From positions 1 through 39,356 of the forward strand of contig NZ_AUUU01000077.1 of the NCBI RefSeq assembly GCF_002760435.1: DNA of 39,356 nt, written 5' to 3'. Positions within the stretch are counted from its first letter, which is position 1. Every line of letters begins with the position of its first letter. The stretch comes from Clostridium sp. LS. GTDB taxonomy: Bacteria > Bacillota > Clostridia > Clostridiales > Clostridiaceae. The notes beneath the pieces are model-generated. The model did not search any database. It was given only the letters and a program-made list of their open reading frames with translations, and had not been told where the DNA came from. This document shows positions 24,309 to 32,925 of the stretch, in pieces. A program made the position numbers and the translations under genes.

Positions 24309-25190
24309 ATGAAAGCTGCAATTATTGAATTTAGTCCATCAGGTAATACAAATCAGATAAGTGGATTGTTAAAAGATATCCTTGAAAGAAATAATATAAG
24401 TACTCAATTAATAAGTATTGCCGGAAGTAAAGAATATTTTTTAACTAATAATAAACAAAGGTATTTACAAGCTACAATTAAAAAACATGATATTCTATTT
24501 ATAGGTTCTCCTGTATATGCTCATCATCTTCAATATCACGTCAAAGAGTTAATTAAAATTCTGCCACAGCCAGTTAATGGATGGAGTAAAATAGCAGTGC
24601 CCTTTGTTACTTATGGTGGAATTTCTTCAGGTATTTCTCTAGATGAAGCAGGAAAATTATTAAGAAAAAGTGGAAGAATAGTTTTAGCTGGTATGAAAAT
24701 ATCTAGTTCACATCGCATGACTAGAGCTTTTATGAAAGATGAATATAATAAAGAACGAGCAGAAGATAAAATAATCAGCACAATCCAAGAACTAGTAAAC
24801 AAAATTAAATCAGTTGATTTGAATTCTGTAAAAGATAATTCTAAATACCTTAAATATCAAAGCTTAGGAACATATATAAAATCAAATCTGGTATTTAAAG
24901 AAAAAGAATGGCATAAAAAAAGATACCCTAATATATTAATTGACACTGATCAATGTATAAAATGTGGAAAATGTACAGTTATATGTCCTGTATGCCATCT
25001 ACAACAAAATACCGAAAAATCTATAATAAAAAATGAAAACTCTCAATGTATTCACTGTTTTAATTGTATAATAGAATGTCCCAAAAAAGCAATCTCATTA
25101 CTTGGTGATCTTGATAAAGCAAAAAACTTTTTTGAAAAAATCATAAAAAAAGGTAAAGAAAATCCTGATACTTGTTTATATCCAAAATAA
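24309..25190 (+). CDS. EFR1-type flavodoxin/ferredoxin fusion protein, second copy
   Basis: About 293 residues from ATG 24309, seven bases after TTGGAGG; the in-frame TTG at 24303 is too close to that site. The flavodoxin domain (phosphate loop FSPSGNTNQI) is followed by a linker and a two-cluster ferredoxin. The first cluster, CIKCGKCTVICPVCHL, has an extra Cys-x2-type residue; the second is CIHCFNCIIECPKKAI. It is clearly related in plan to the copy at 22021 but divergent in sequence, so the two may use different partners. Confidence 0.9.
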   Translation: MKAAIIEFSPSGNTNQISGLLKDILERNNISTQLISIAGSKEYFLTNNKQRYLQATIKKHDILFIGSPVYAHHLQYHVKELIKILPQPVNGWSKIAVPFVTYGGISSGISLDEAGKLLRKSGRIVLAGMKISSSHRMTRAFMKDEYNKERAEDKIISTIQELVNKIKSVDLNSVKDNSKYLKYQSLGTYIKSNLVFKEKEWHKKRYPNILIDTDQCIKCGKCTVICPVCHLQQNTEKSIIKNENSQCIHCFNCIIECPKKAISLLGDLDKAKNFFEKIIKKGKENPDTCLYPK

Positions 25191-25217
25191 TAAATTTTAA
25201 TATAATAAAAGCAAAAT

Positions 25218-25237
25218 AAAGCCTTAAAAAAGGCTTT
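25218..25237. terminator. Bidirectional terminator after the second EFR1 gene
   Basis: AAAGCCTT (25218-25225) and AAGGCTTT (25230-25237) with a four-A loop. The T-rich flank is better on the minus strand, after the MFS exporter gene. Confidence 0.8.
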
Positions 25238-25272
25238 ACTCTATTTACAGATTCAAATTTAGAAACTCTTAG

Positions 25273-26670
25273 TTAATTAATATCCTTAACTTTATGTGAT
25301 TTATCACTGAAGATTGCAAATACAAGGCCAAATATCAAAATAAAGCTAAATGTCTTAAATGTATTGTCATAGCTAACATAATTATTTAAAGATGTGTAAT
25401 TTATATTATTACTTAGCAATGTAGCTAATATAGCAACTCCAAGAACCATACCAAAGGTACGCGAAACATTTGCAACTCCTGATGCTATACCTACTTTATC
25501 CCTTGGAGCATTTCTTACAGTAGATGCCATTAAAGGAGACATAGTCATTCCTATACCTGCTCCAGATATTAATAACCTCCACATTACATCAAATCGTGAT
25601 GAATCAGCATTAAGAGTGCCAAATAAGTATACTGAAATTGATGTCAGTATTATTCCAGCTACAGCAAATGGCCTAGCACCGATTTTATTAGATATAGGTC
25701 CTGCTATAAGAGAAAATATGATCATAGCAATTGGCATAGCAATTATAGTTAATCCCGCATCAAGCACTGATAATTTCATAATACGTGTTAAAAAGAATGA
25801 AACCAAGAATGACCCTGCCATCATTCCGGCAGTCATAAAGATTAAAGTTATAGAAGCACTTGAGAAATATTTTGATTGTAAGAGCTGCATTGGCAGCATT
25901 GGCTCTTCAGAATTTAATTCAATAAATATAAATGCTGCCATTGAAATTGCAGAGGCTGAGAATAACATTAATATATTTACTGATGTCCAACCTTTATCAG
26001 GTGCTTGAACTAGTCCAAGTATTAAAGTTAACATTGAGATACTAACTGTTGTAATACCTAAGAAATCTATCTTTTTAGATGCAGTTTCGTCAAAAGACTC
26101 TTTTAAGAGAATTGCTGATAATATAAATGAAATAATTCCAAATGGCACATTTACAAAGAAAACTGCCTGCCAATTAAAAGCATTTGTTAGTATACCTCCC
26201 AAAGCAGGTCCACATGCTGATGCACAACCTCCAACTGCACCCCAAATCCCTACTATAGCACCAAACTTTTCTACTGAAAAAATTTCAACTGATAATGGAA
26301 TTGTTAATGGGACTATGATACCCGCCGATAAACCTTGTATTACCCTTAAGCTAATAAGCATTTCAAGTGAAGTAGAAAATCCTTCTAAAAAAGATGCTAT
26401 TGTAAATACAAACAATCCAAATAAAAATAACTTTTTACGACCAAATTGATCTCCAATTCTCGAAGCAGTTAAAATTATTACAGAAAGAGCTATATTAAAA
26501 CCGTTAGATACCCATGTTATATCCTGTACACTTCTATTGAAGGACTCTGCTATTTTAGGTAATGCAATATTAACTATTGTTGTATCAAGCAATGTCATAA
26601 AAAAACCTATTACTATAGCAATAAAAGGCAGCACTTTAGCATTTTTAGTTTTATTTTTTTCATTAATCAT
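25273..26670 (-). CDS. MFS drug exporter, DHA2 (EmrB/QacA) 14-helix type
   Basis: 465 residues with about fourteen membrane helices. DHA2 motifs are visible: LDTTIVNIALPKIAESFN (motif D1) in helix 1, SRIGDQFGRKKLFLFG (motif A) after helix 2, and GPALGGILTNAFNWQAVFFVNVPFG (motif C and the following loop). It exports drugs or toxic metabolites with proton influx. The marR gene upstream on the same strand and a palindrome at 26793-26817 shared with the marR promoter show likely control by that regulator. Confidence 0.93.
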   Translation of the reverse strand: MINEKNKTKNAKVLPFIAIVIGFFMTLLDTTIVNIALPKIAESFNRSVQDITWVSNGFNIALSVIILTASRIGDQFGRKKLFLFGLFVFTIASFLEGFSTSLEMLISLRVIQGLSAGIIVPLTIPLSVEIFSVEKFGAIVGIWGAVGGCASACGPALGGILTNAFNWQAVFFVNVPFGIISFILSAILLKESFDETASKKIDFLGITTVSISMLTLILGLVQAPDKGWTSVNILMLFSASAISMAAFIFIELNSEEPMLPMQLLQSKYFSSASITLIFMTAGMMAGSFLVSFFLTRIMKLSVLDAGLTIIAMPIAMIIFSLIAGPISNKIGARPFAVAGIILTSISVYLFGTLNADSSRFDVMWRLLISGAGIGMTMSPLMASTVRNAPRDKVGIASGVANVSRTFGMVLGVAILATLLSNNINYTSLNNYVSYDNTFKTFSFILIFGLVFAIFSDKSHKVKDIN

Positions 26671-26763
26671 ATTTCCTTCTCCTTTACTATTAACAATCAG
26701 TGATATAAATTTACATTCTTAATAGCATGTCATTTTAAAATTAAAATAATTATTCCTATAGAA

Positions 26764-26817
26764 ATATTAACTATCACGAAAGATTTCTTGCAATATTTTT
26801 TAGCTACTAAAAAATAT
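26764..26817 (-). promoter_or_regulatory. Promoter and MarR operator of the DHA2 exporter gene
   Basis: The palindrome ATATTTTTTAGCTACTAA with its mirror half occupies 26793-26817. On the minus strand TTGCAA (26788-26793) and TAATAT (26764-26769), 18 bases apart, directly follow. The core TTTTTTAGCTACTA repeats in both arms of the marR promoter element. Confidence 0.6.
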
Positions 26818-26821
26818 CTTT

Positions 26822-26847
26822 AAAAAAATGTCCCATTATTCAATGGG
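26822..26847 (-). terminator. Terminator overlapping the 3' end of marR
   Basis: CCCATT and AATGGG pair around a four-base loop (26832-26847), followed on the minus strand by ACATTTTTTT. The stem includes the last codons and stop of marR, so the exporter gene needs its own promoter. Confidence 0.75.
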
Positions 26848-27279
26848 CCAATTTTCTATTAGGCTATCTAAAAACATATTTATAGTTTTAATCTCATCTT
26901 TAGATGAATTATTCAAATATTGTACTATCTTTTCGTATACTTCCTTATGATAGTTACTGTGTCCTAGATTTGCTTTTTCTCCTAAATCCGTCAATCTATA
27001 AAAGACTTCTTTGTTATTATCATTTAATTTGTATTGTTCTATAAGCCCTTTTTTTATAAGTTTATTTGTTACTTGATTAACAGCGCCATTTGTAATACCT
27101 AATATTTTTGATAATTCGCTGGCATTTACATTAGAATGATTATTTATTGCTTCTATTGTATGAATTTCTGAATGGTATAAATTATGACCACTTCCATAAT
27201 CTTGGGGCTTTTTATTTGTTTGGTTAATTTTATTTGACAAACGGACAACTTTTTCAATAACTTCTATTTCTTTATTCAT
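26836..27279 (-). CDS. MarR-family transcriptional regulator
   Basis: 147 residues. The winged helix-turn-helix is at about 45-110: NHSNVNASELSKILGITNGAVNQVTNKLIKKGLIEQYKLNDNNKEVFYRLTDLGE. Operators of one type lie over its own promoter and before the downstream DHA2 exporter gene. It therefore most likely represses both and releases on binding an exporter substrate. The effector is unknown. Confidence 0.92.
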   Translation of the reverse strand: MNKEIEVIEKVVRLSNKINQTNKKPQDYGSGHNLYHSEIHTIEAINNHSNVNASELSKILGITNGAVNQVTNKLIKKGLIEQYKLNDNNKEVFYRLTDLGEKANLGHSNYHKEVYEKIVQYLNNSSKDEIKTINMFLDSLIENWPIE

Positions 27280-27296
27280 TTACATCACCTAAGAAT

Positions 27297-27347
27297 ATTT
27301 TATAGTAGCTAAAAAATAATGTCAATATTTTTTAGTTACTATAAAAT
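27297..27347 (-). promoter_or_regulatory. marR promoter inside a 22-bp-arm inverted repeat
   Basis: Arms at 27297-27318 and 27326-27347 are inverted copies with one mismatch (cores TAGTAGCTA and TAGTTACTA). The minus-strand promoter lies between and over them: TTGACA at 27320-27325, 17 bases, TAAAAT at 27297-27302. A regulator on both arms would shut the promoter. Confidence 0.75.
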
Positions 27348-27487
27348 ACTTTTTATCAATTATTTATTTAATATGGCAAATTAATATTATACCTCACATA
27401 ATTACCGTTAATCTAGTAAACGTATAAATCTAATCCTCATTACAAAAGCTAATTTATATTCATGTTTTGTAAGCTATGGAGGATTCT

Positions 27488-28393
27488 ATGGAAAAAGATA
27501 CGCTTTCGCAATATTATATTTTTTTAATATTAATACCAGTATTATGTGGAACTGTAGCCAGATACATCACTCTTGTAGTAGATTATAGGCAATACCCTAC
27601 TTATCCAAATGGATATCTTATTCACTTAGTAACTGGTTTTATATCTTCAGGAATAGGTGCTATTGCAATTCCTGCTTTGCTTGAGAAAAACTTTGAGGCT
27701 GTCACATTTCTTCTACTTGCTACTGAGCAATTTCGTGAAGTAAGACGAATAGAAAAAGAGAGCCTTCAATCACTTGATGATGTTGAACATGTTTTTAGAG
27801 GAGAAGCTTACATAGATGGCATTGCTAAAACTTTTGAAGCAAGGAACTATTTTTCGCTTCTTGTAGCTTTTATTACTAGTTTAATAATGCATATTATTCC
27901 AAATAAATCCTTTGTTATAAATATATTATTTGGAATTTTATCTGGAACTATTTCTCTTTACATACTTAAAACTTTTTCAAAAGGCAGAGCTGTTAAAGAT
28001 ATTGCTGATATTAAACTTGCAAATATAACAGTAAAGAACTCTGAATTATATGTAGATGATATCTTTGTTACAAATCATTTGGGAACAGATAACTCTAGAA
28101 AATTAGTTGAGAGTGAGGGTATTGCTGCTATAATCTCTCCCAAAGAGAAACATTTTAGCAGGATACTTAATCATAATGGTCAAAGGCAGGCTATAATATT
28201 TGAAGCCTGTAGAATGCTAGGACTCAAAAGATATCACTATACTCGGTGCGATTATGAAACAGGAAGAATCGCAGTTGTAATGGTTCCAATTATTTATGAT
28301 GAAGGAGCATTTATTGAAACCATAAAAAAAACTCCTCTTTTAGAAAGTATAAGAAAAAGTTATAAAATAATGGGGACTAATTCTAAAAAATAG
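27488..28393 (+). CDS. YIEGIA-family membrane protein
   Basis: About 301 residues from ATG 27488, just after GGAGG; the in-frame ATG at 27476 overlaps that site. The family-name motif appears as GEAYIDGIAKTFEARNY (near residue 115), in the middle of a mostly hydrophobic N-terminal half with four or five helices. The C-terminal half (about 180-300) is a soluble alpha/beta domain. This family occurs in spore-forming Firmicutes, usually with a small 'capping complex' partner, which is the next gene here (14 bases on). Its biochemical function is not established. Confidence 0.82.
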   Translation: MEKDTLSQYYIFLILIPVLCGTVARYITLVVDYRQYPTYPNGYLIHLVTGFISSGIGAIAIPALLEKNFEAVTFLLLATEQFREVRRIEKESLQSLDDVEHVFRGEAYIDGIAKTFEARNYFSLLVAFITSLIMHIIPNKSFVINILFGILSGTISLYILKTFSKGRAVKDIADIKLANITVKNSELYVDDIFVTNHLGTDNSRKLVESEGIAAIISPKEKHFSRILNHNGQRQAIIFEACRMLGLKRYHYTRCDYETGRIAVVMVPIIYDEGAFIETIKKTPLLESIRKSYKIMGTNSKK

Positions 28394-28407
28394 AAAGGAT
28401 TGATGTT

Positions 28408-28614
28408 ATGGGTGCTGATTCTTATAATACAGGTTATGAAATAATTGCTTATATATCTCTATCAAAAGATAGGGCACAAAATGGTAATCCATTAATTTTA
28501 TTTGCTAATAGTCAAGAAGAACAAAAGCAATTAACAGAAGATATTGCAAAAGCTATACGAGGTGAAGTAGTTCAGCTTACATGTGGAGACTATATGGTTA
28601 TTAGTAAATCTTAG
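28408..28614 (+). CDS. Capping-complex subunit for YIEGIA (small partner protein)
   Basis: 68 residues, soluble: ADSYNTGYEIIAYISLSKDRAQNGNPLILFANSQEEQKQLTEDIAKAIRGEVVQLTCGDYMVIS. Its size and position directly after the YIEGIA gene match the annotated partner of that family. One cysteine (in LTCGDY). It probably binds the cytoplasmic domain of the membrane partner; function unknown. AAAGGATTG precedes the ATG. Confidence 0.75.
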   Translation: MGADSYNTGYEIIAYISLSKDRAQNGNPLILFANSQEEQKQLTEDIAKAIRGEVVQLTCGDYMVISKS

Positions 28615-28680
28615 ACAAAAGCTTGTACTTAAAGCCTTTATGTAGTATCTATAGGCTTCTTGATAACTTAGAAATATATT

Positions 28681-29691
28681 TTACAGTAATATTTTAATAA
28701 GACTAATTCCAAACATAATCTGAATTAAAGCAACTCCACAAGCATAAATGGAAGCTTTTTTTCCCAGTTTAATAAGTTCACTAAATTTCACTCTCATTCC
28801 TATGCCCGCAAGAGCAATTATTTCAAAGTTACTACTTATTAGTTTAAACCAATTAGAAATTTGTGTTCCAAATATACCGATTGTATATAATGAACACATA
28901 ACTAAGAAACCTAATACGTACCAAGGTACTTTTATCTTCGCATTTGAACTTTTATAAGCATCTTTGCATTGTCTCTTTTTCATCGCTCCAAAGCTTAATA
29001 AAACGAAAATCAAAAATACTATGCGAACTATTTTAAATATAGTTGCTAAATCTTTAACCTGTCCATTTACTAAACTACCACTTGCGACAACCTGTCCAAC
29101 CGATTGAAGTATTCCTCCTATTAATGCAGAGGTTTTTACTGTTTCTGATGAATACATGATGTTAGCTATAAGTGGTAGAATCAGCATTAATACCGTGCCT
29201 GTCACATTTACGATGGTTATTGCTATAACTTTATCATTATCATCTGCCTCAATAACTGGTACTGTAGCTGCTATAGCTGAAGAACCACAAACTGCATTTC
29301 CACTTGCCATCAAAAAGGAGAAGTTATCTGAAAATCCAAGTTTTTTTCCTATTGATATTACACATATTATTGTTATTAACATTTGCAAAACTATAAACGT
29401 TATTCCCGATACTCCTAATTTAAAAATGGTTTGTGCACTTAAGGTTCCTCCGAGCAAAACTATTGAGTAAGATAATAATTCACTTTCAGCAAATTTAGTG
29501 CCTTTGTCATAAATCTGATTATTACAAAATGTATTTCCAACTGCCATACCAATAAATATTGCTAAAGATGCCCCTCCTAAACTAGGAATATAATTTCCAA
29601 TATACTTTCCTATCATTGCTATGATCACACATACAATAATACCCGGTAAAATTCTAAAAATGGTATTTACTTTTTTTGAATTTAAAATCAT
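28681..29691 (-). CDS. YeiH-family putative sulfate/sulfite exporter
   Basis: 336 residues with about ten membrane helices. It is of the YeiH / UPF0324 family: GKYIGNYIPSLGGASLAIFIGMAVGNTF near the start, then ASGNAVCGSSAIAATVPVIEADDND, the conserved central signature. Family members are annotated as sulfate exporters, and E. coli YeiH is linked to sulfite through the LysR regulator YeiE. Here too a divergent LysR gene lies 146 bases away. The substrate is inferred from family, not shown. Confidence 0.85.
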   Translation of the reverse strand: MILNSKKVNTIFRILPGIIVCVIIAMIGKYIGNYIPSLGGASLAIFIGMAVGNTFCNNQIYDKGTKFAESELLSYSIVLLGGTLSAQTIFKLGVSGITFIVLQMLITIICVISIGKKLGFSDNFSFLMASGNAVCGSSAIAATVPVIEADDNDKVIAITIVNVTGTVLMLILPLIANIMYSSETVKTSALIGGILQSVGQVVASGSLVNGQVKDLATIFKIVRIVFLIFVLLSFGAMKKRQCKDAYKSSNAKIKVPWYVLGFLVMCSLYTIGIFGTQISNWFKLISSNFEIIALAGIGMRVKFSELIKLGKKASIYACGVALIQIMFGISLIKILL

Positions 29692-29773
29692 TTAACCTCA
29701 TCTCCTAAAAATGTAATCTCCACATGAAGTAATTTCTTTTCTATTTTGAGTATAATTAGTATATAATCATAAG

Positions 29774-29791
29774 TAAAATATATATATTTTA
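29774..29791. promoter_or_regulatory. Palindrome in the YeiH-LysR divergent gap
   Basis: TAAAATATATATATTTTA is a perfect dyad between the divergent genes. It is a candidate LysR site but pure A/T, so it could be chance. Confidence 0.3.
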
Positions 29792-29837
29792 TAATAACCA
29801 TTAATTTTTTTAATAATTAAAAAAGGATTGATCTTAT

Positions 29838-30722
29838 ATGATAGATGAACTAAAAACTTTTATAGCTGTTGTTGAATACAAAAATTTTACTAAAGCTGCT
29901 GAAGCTATTAATTTATCGCAACCAAGTGTAAGTCTACATATTAAACATCTTGAGGCGTATTTTTGTACAACGTTAATTCAACGTTCAATTAAACAAAAAA
30001 ACATAAATATAACACAATCCGGGTATTTTTTATATGAACGTGCAAAACAAATTATTAAATTATTAGATGAAACTAAAAATGACATTCTAGACTATGGTAA
30101 TGTAGTAAAAGGACGATTACATATAGGTGCCAGCCTTACTATAGGCGAGTATTTTTTGCCAGCTTTTTTAGGAGAGTTTGCAAAAGTCTACCCAGAACTG
30201 GAACTAGAAGTTACAATTGAAAATACCCATAATATATGTGACAAAGTAAAAAACTTTCAAGTTGATTTGGCTTTAGTTGAAGGTACAGTTCCATCTTCTA
30301 ATTTTATTATTAATAATTTTTATACTGATACTATGAAAGTTGCTGTTCCTTATAATCATTCTTTACTAAATAAAGAACTTACTATAGAAGATTTGCAAAA
30401 TCAAACATGGATTAGCAGGGAGGCAGGCTCTGGAACACGAGAATATTTAAACCTCTTTTTAACTAATAATCACATTAACCCTAAAAATATAATTGTATTT
30501 GGAAGTAACTATTCTATAAAAGAGGCTGTAAAAAATAGTTTAGGTATTACTTTTATATCTTCTCTTGTCATTAAAGATTCATTAAGAAATAAAGAACTTT
30601 CTATTTTAAAGACAAAACATAATTATACTCGTGAATTTTCATATGTAATGCAGAAAGGAATCACTCCATCAAAAGCCGTACTAGTATTTATTGATATGCT
30701 CAAAAATTACATAAAAAAATGA
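29838..30722 (+). CDS. LysR-family transcriptional regulator (CysB/YeiE-like)
   Basis: 294 residues. The N-terminal helix-turn-helix (about 3-60: LKTFIAVVEYKNFTKAAEAINLSQPSVSLHIKHLE) is followed by a periplasmic-binding-like effector domain from about 90 (GRLHIGASLTIGEYFLP). It is divergent from the YeiH-type exporter gene and is therefore its probable regulator, in the manner of YeiE. The anion sensed is a guess (sulfite or sulfate). Confidence 0.92.
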   Translation: MIDELKTFIAVVEYKNFTKAAEAINLSQPSVSLHIKHLEAYFCTTLIQRSIKQKNINITQSGYFLYERAKQIIKLLDETKNDILDYGNVVKGRLHIGASLTIGEYFLPAFLGEFAKVYPELELEVTIENTHNICDKVKNFQVDLALVEGTVPSSNFIINNFYTDTMKVAVPYNHSLLNKELTIEDLQNQTWISREAGSGTREYLNLFLTNNHINPKNIIVFGSNYSIKEAVKNSLGITFISSLVIKDSLRNKELSILKTKHNYTREFSYVMQKGITPSKAVLVFIDMLKNYIKK

Positions 30723-30746
30723 GGAACTAAATCTCCTCATTTTATT
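30720..30746 (+). terminator. Terminator overlapping the lysR stop
   Basis: TGAGGA (which includes the TGA stop) pairs with TCCTCA (30734-30739), then TTTTATT. A second, stronger 13-bp hairpin follows at 30769-30803 (AAAAGCATTGAAT / ATTCAATGCTTTT). Confidence 0.8.
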
Positions 30747-30768
30747 ATGTATATCCGTTTTGAAAATA

Positions 30769-30803
30769 AAAAGCATTGAATTTAATATTTATTCAATGCT
30801 TTT
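30769..30803. terminator. Second hairpin downstream of lysR
   Basis: A perfect 13-bp stem with a nine-base loop and A/T flanks. It insulates the next operon. Confidence 0.7.
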
Positions 30804-30830
30804 AAATTTTAAAAACTGAACAAAAATAAA

Positions 30831-30893
30831 TAGACAGTATATTGACCATACTGGAATAATATGCTAATATATTTTTAGACAGTATATTGTCCA
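30831..30893 (+). promoter_or_regulatory. marR promoter flanked by two 18-bp operator repeats
   Basis: TAGACAGTATATTGACCA (30831-30848) and TAGACAGTATATTGTCCA (30876-30893) differ at one base. TTGACC (30842-30847), 17 bases, TAATAT (30865-30870) is the promoter. One repeat covers the -35, the other the transcription start. Within each, GACA/TGTC gives partial two-fold symmetry. Confidence 0.75.
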
Positions 30894-30912
30894 ACTAAAG
30901 AGGAGGTATCTT

Positions 30913-31467
30913 ATGGATAATTATAAAGCACTATTTTTAATACAACAAATATATGCAACCCTATTTTCTCTCACTAATAAACTTCAAGTTAAAGGTGATG
31001 AATTTTGCGACCAAATTACCAGCAGACAATTTATGGCATTAGTGGCTATTATTCATCTGCCAGAAAATGAAACTACCATTAATAATATTGCCAGAAAACT
31101 TGGCACAACAAAACAAAGTGTAAAACAAATGATTAATTCACTGGAAAATAAAGGAATCATCCTTACTCTACCAAGTCAATATGATAAGCGTGCAGTTAAT
31201 GTGAAGATTACTGAAACTGGAGTTAATGCCATGAAGTTATGTGCTGAAAAATCAATGAGCTTTTTCGGAAATCTTTCTAAGAATTTTTCTATAGAAGAAA
31301 TGGAAATCTTGTGGACATTATTGAAAAAATTATATAGATTTGATGGCGAAGAACAGGATGGTTTTGAGGAAAATGCTGACTTTCATATGGGTGAAGACAC
31401 AGCTGAAATACAAGAAAGAGCATTAAAAGAATTTGAAAGAATAAGGAATGAGCAAAATAAAAAATAA
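30913..31467 (+). CDS. MarR-family transcriptional regulator
   Basis: 184 residues with a winged helix-turn-helix at about 40-100 (TTINNIARKLGTTKQSVKQMINSLENKGIILTLPSQYDKRAVNVKITETG). An acidic, charged C-terminal tail (about 150-184) is longer than usual for MarR. It is the first gene of an operon with a penicillin-binding-like serine hydrolase 15 bases downstream. Two near-identical operators in the promoter indicate autoregulation. AGAGGAGG precedes the ATG. Confidence 0.9.
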   Translation: MDNYKALFLIQQIYATLFSLTNKLQVKGDEFCDQITSRQFMALVAIIHLPENETTINNIARKLGTTKQSVKQMINSLENKGIILTLPSQYDKRAVNVKITETGVNAMKLCAEKSMSFFGNLSKNFSIEEMEILWTLLKKLYRFDGEEQDGFEENADFHMGEDTAEIQERALKEFERIRNEQNKK

Positions 31468-31482
31468 AGGTGGAATAATATT

Positions 31483-32925
31483 ATGAAAAATAGTACATCT
31501 AATTACAGTGAAGTTTTTAATGACCTATTATCAGAAAAAATGACTGAGTGGAAAGTTCCTGGAATGGCTGTAGGTATTATTAAAGATAATGAAATAATAT
31601 ATTGCGGTGAATTAGGTCTTCGAGATGTTAGCAAAAATCTAAATGTAACTAAAGACACTTTATTTGCTATAGGCTCTGCTAGTAAATCTTTTGCTACATT
31701 GGCAATAGGTATATTGGTAGATGAAGGCAAAATTGACTTTGATACTCCAATAAAAAAATATATGCCTAGTTTTGAAATGTATAATAAGTATGCTGAAGAA
31801 CATATTACATTAAGAGATATGCTTTGTCATCGTTCTGGACTACCTAGACACGATGCCTTATGGTATAACTCTTCCTTAAGCAGAAAAGAATTAGTAGCTA
31901 GAATTAAATATCTAGAGCCTAATAAAGATTTTAGAGAAACATGGCAATATAACAATTTAATGTATGCTACAGCTGGCTATATTATCGAGCTAGTTACTGG
32001 AATGACCTGGGAGGAGTTTGTGAAGCTAAGGATTTTTGAACCTCTTGGTATGAACAGCACAAATTTTTCAGTGGATGTTTCTAAAAAATCTGATAATTAC
32101 AGCCAGCCTTATTCAGAAAAAGTAAGTGAAGTTCATCAAACAAACTTTAGAAACCTTGATGAAATAGGACCTGCTGGTTCTATAAATTCAAATTTAACTG
32201 ATATGCTAAAATGGCTTAAACTTCATTTAAATAAAGGTAAAGTAAATGGGCTGCAGCTTATATCGGAGAAAACCTTAGCAGAATTGCATTCACCACAAAT
32301 TCCTTGTGAATTATTTCCTTTCAAACTTGATGAAATTCAATTTTCCTCTTATGGATTAGGTTGGTTTATTGAATCCTTTAGAGGAAGAAAACATGTTAAT
32401 CACGGTGGAGGTATAGATGGATTTTGTTCCTATACAAGTTTTCTTCCTGATGAGAATATTGGTATAGTTATTCTTAGTAATTTAGATAATCCTTTCTGCA
32501 CCATGCCTACAGCTTACTATATATATGACAAACTATTAGGCTATGACGGAGCTAGCTTCAATGAAAGACTAAAAATTGAAGGTGAAAAAATGTTTAAAGG
32601 AATCGTGGACGCTAATAATGCAGTTAGAGAATCTAAAAAAGAAAACTCAACTCCTTTTCGTTCATTAGAGGAATATAAAGGTGTATATGAAAATCCAGGA
32701 TACGGAGCTGTAAAAGTTGAAACAAAAGATAATTGCTTAAAAATATCTTATAATAATATAGACTATATACTTAATCACAAATGCTATGATATTTTTACTA
32801 TGACAATAATGGATTATTACTTGATTCATGTCACCTTTAATTACGATGTCAATGGAAATATTAAAGGTGTGTCAATTCCTTTTGAGCAAAGTGTAAAAGA
32901 AATTATATTTACTAAGTGTAAATAA
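31483..32925 (+). CDS. Serine hydrolase of the class C beta-lactamase-like family
   Basis: 480 residues. Catalytic motifs: SxxK as S65-A-S-K68, YxN as Y156-N-N158, and HGG at 307-309 (replacing KTG). The N-terminal 340 residues form the beta-lactamase/DD-peptidase-like fold, and the last roughly 95 residues are a beta-barrel accessory domain (DUF3471-like). There is no signal peptide, so it acts in the cytoplasm, more like an esterase or peptidase than a resistance enzyme. It is co-transcribed with a MarR regulator. The substrate is unknown. Confidence 0.9.
   Translation: MKNSTSNYSEVFNDLLSEKMTEWKVPGMAVGIIKDNEIIYCGELGLRDVSKNLNVTKDTLFAIGSASKSFATLAIGILVDEGKIDFDTPIKKYMPSFEMYNKYAEEHITLRDMLCHRSGLPRHDALWYNSSLSRKELVARIKYLEPNKDFRETWQYNNLMYATAGYIIELVTGMTWEEFVKLRIFEPLGMNSTNFSVDVSKKSDNYSQPYSEKVSEVHQTNFRNLDEIGPAGSINSNLTDMLKWLKLHLNKGKVNGLQLISEKTLAELHSPQIPCELFPFKLDEIQFSSYGLGWFIESFRGRKHVNHGGGIDGFCSYTSFLPDENIGIVILSNLDNPFCTMPTAYYIYDKLLGYDGASFNERLKIEGEKMFKGIVDANNAVRESKKENSTPFRSLEEYKGVYENPGYGAVKVETKDNCLKISYNNIDYILNHKCYDIFTMTIMDYYLIHVTFNYDVNGNIKGVSIPFEQSVKEIIFTKCK

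Noticed and set aside
25288..25316. GTGATTTATCAC as a third copy of the trxA/ccdA palindrome
   Set aside because: It lies inside the last codons of the DHA2 exporter gene, is one base shorter at the centre, and has no promoter at the 22-base spacing. Probably chance.
27400..27487. Sporulation sigma-G/sigma-F promoter before the YIEGIA gene
   Set aside because: GTATA occurs at about 27422 but no CATnnTA-like -10 lies at the needed distance.
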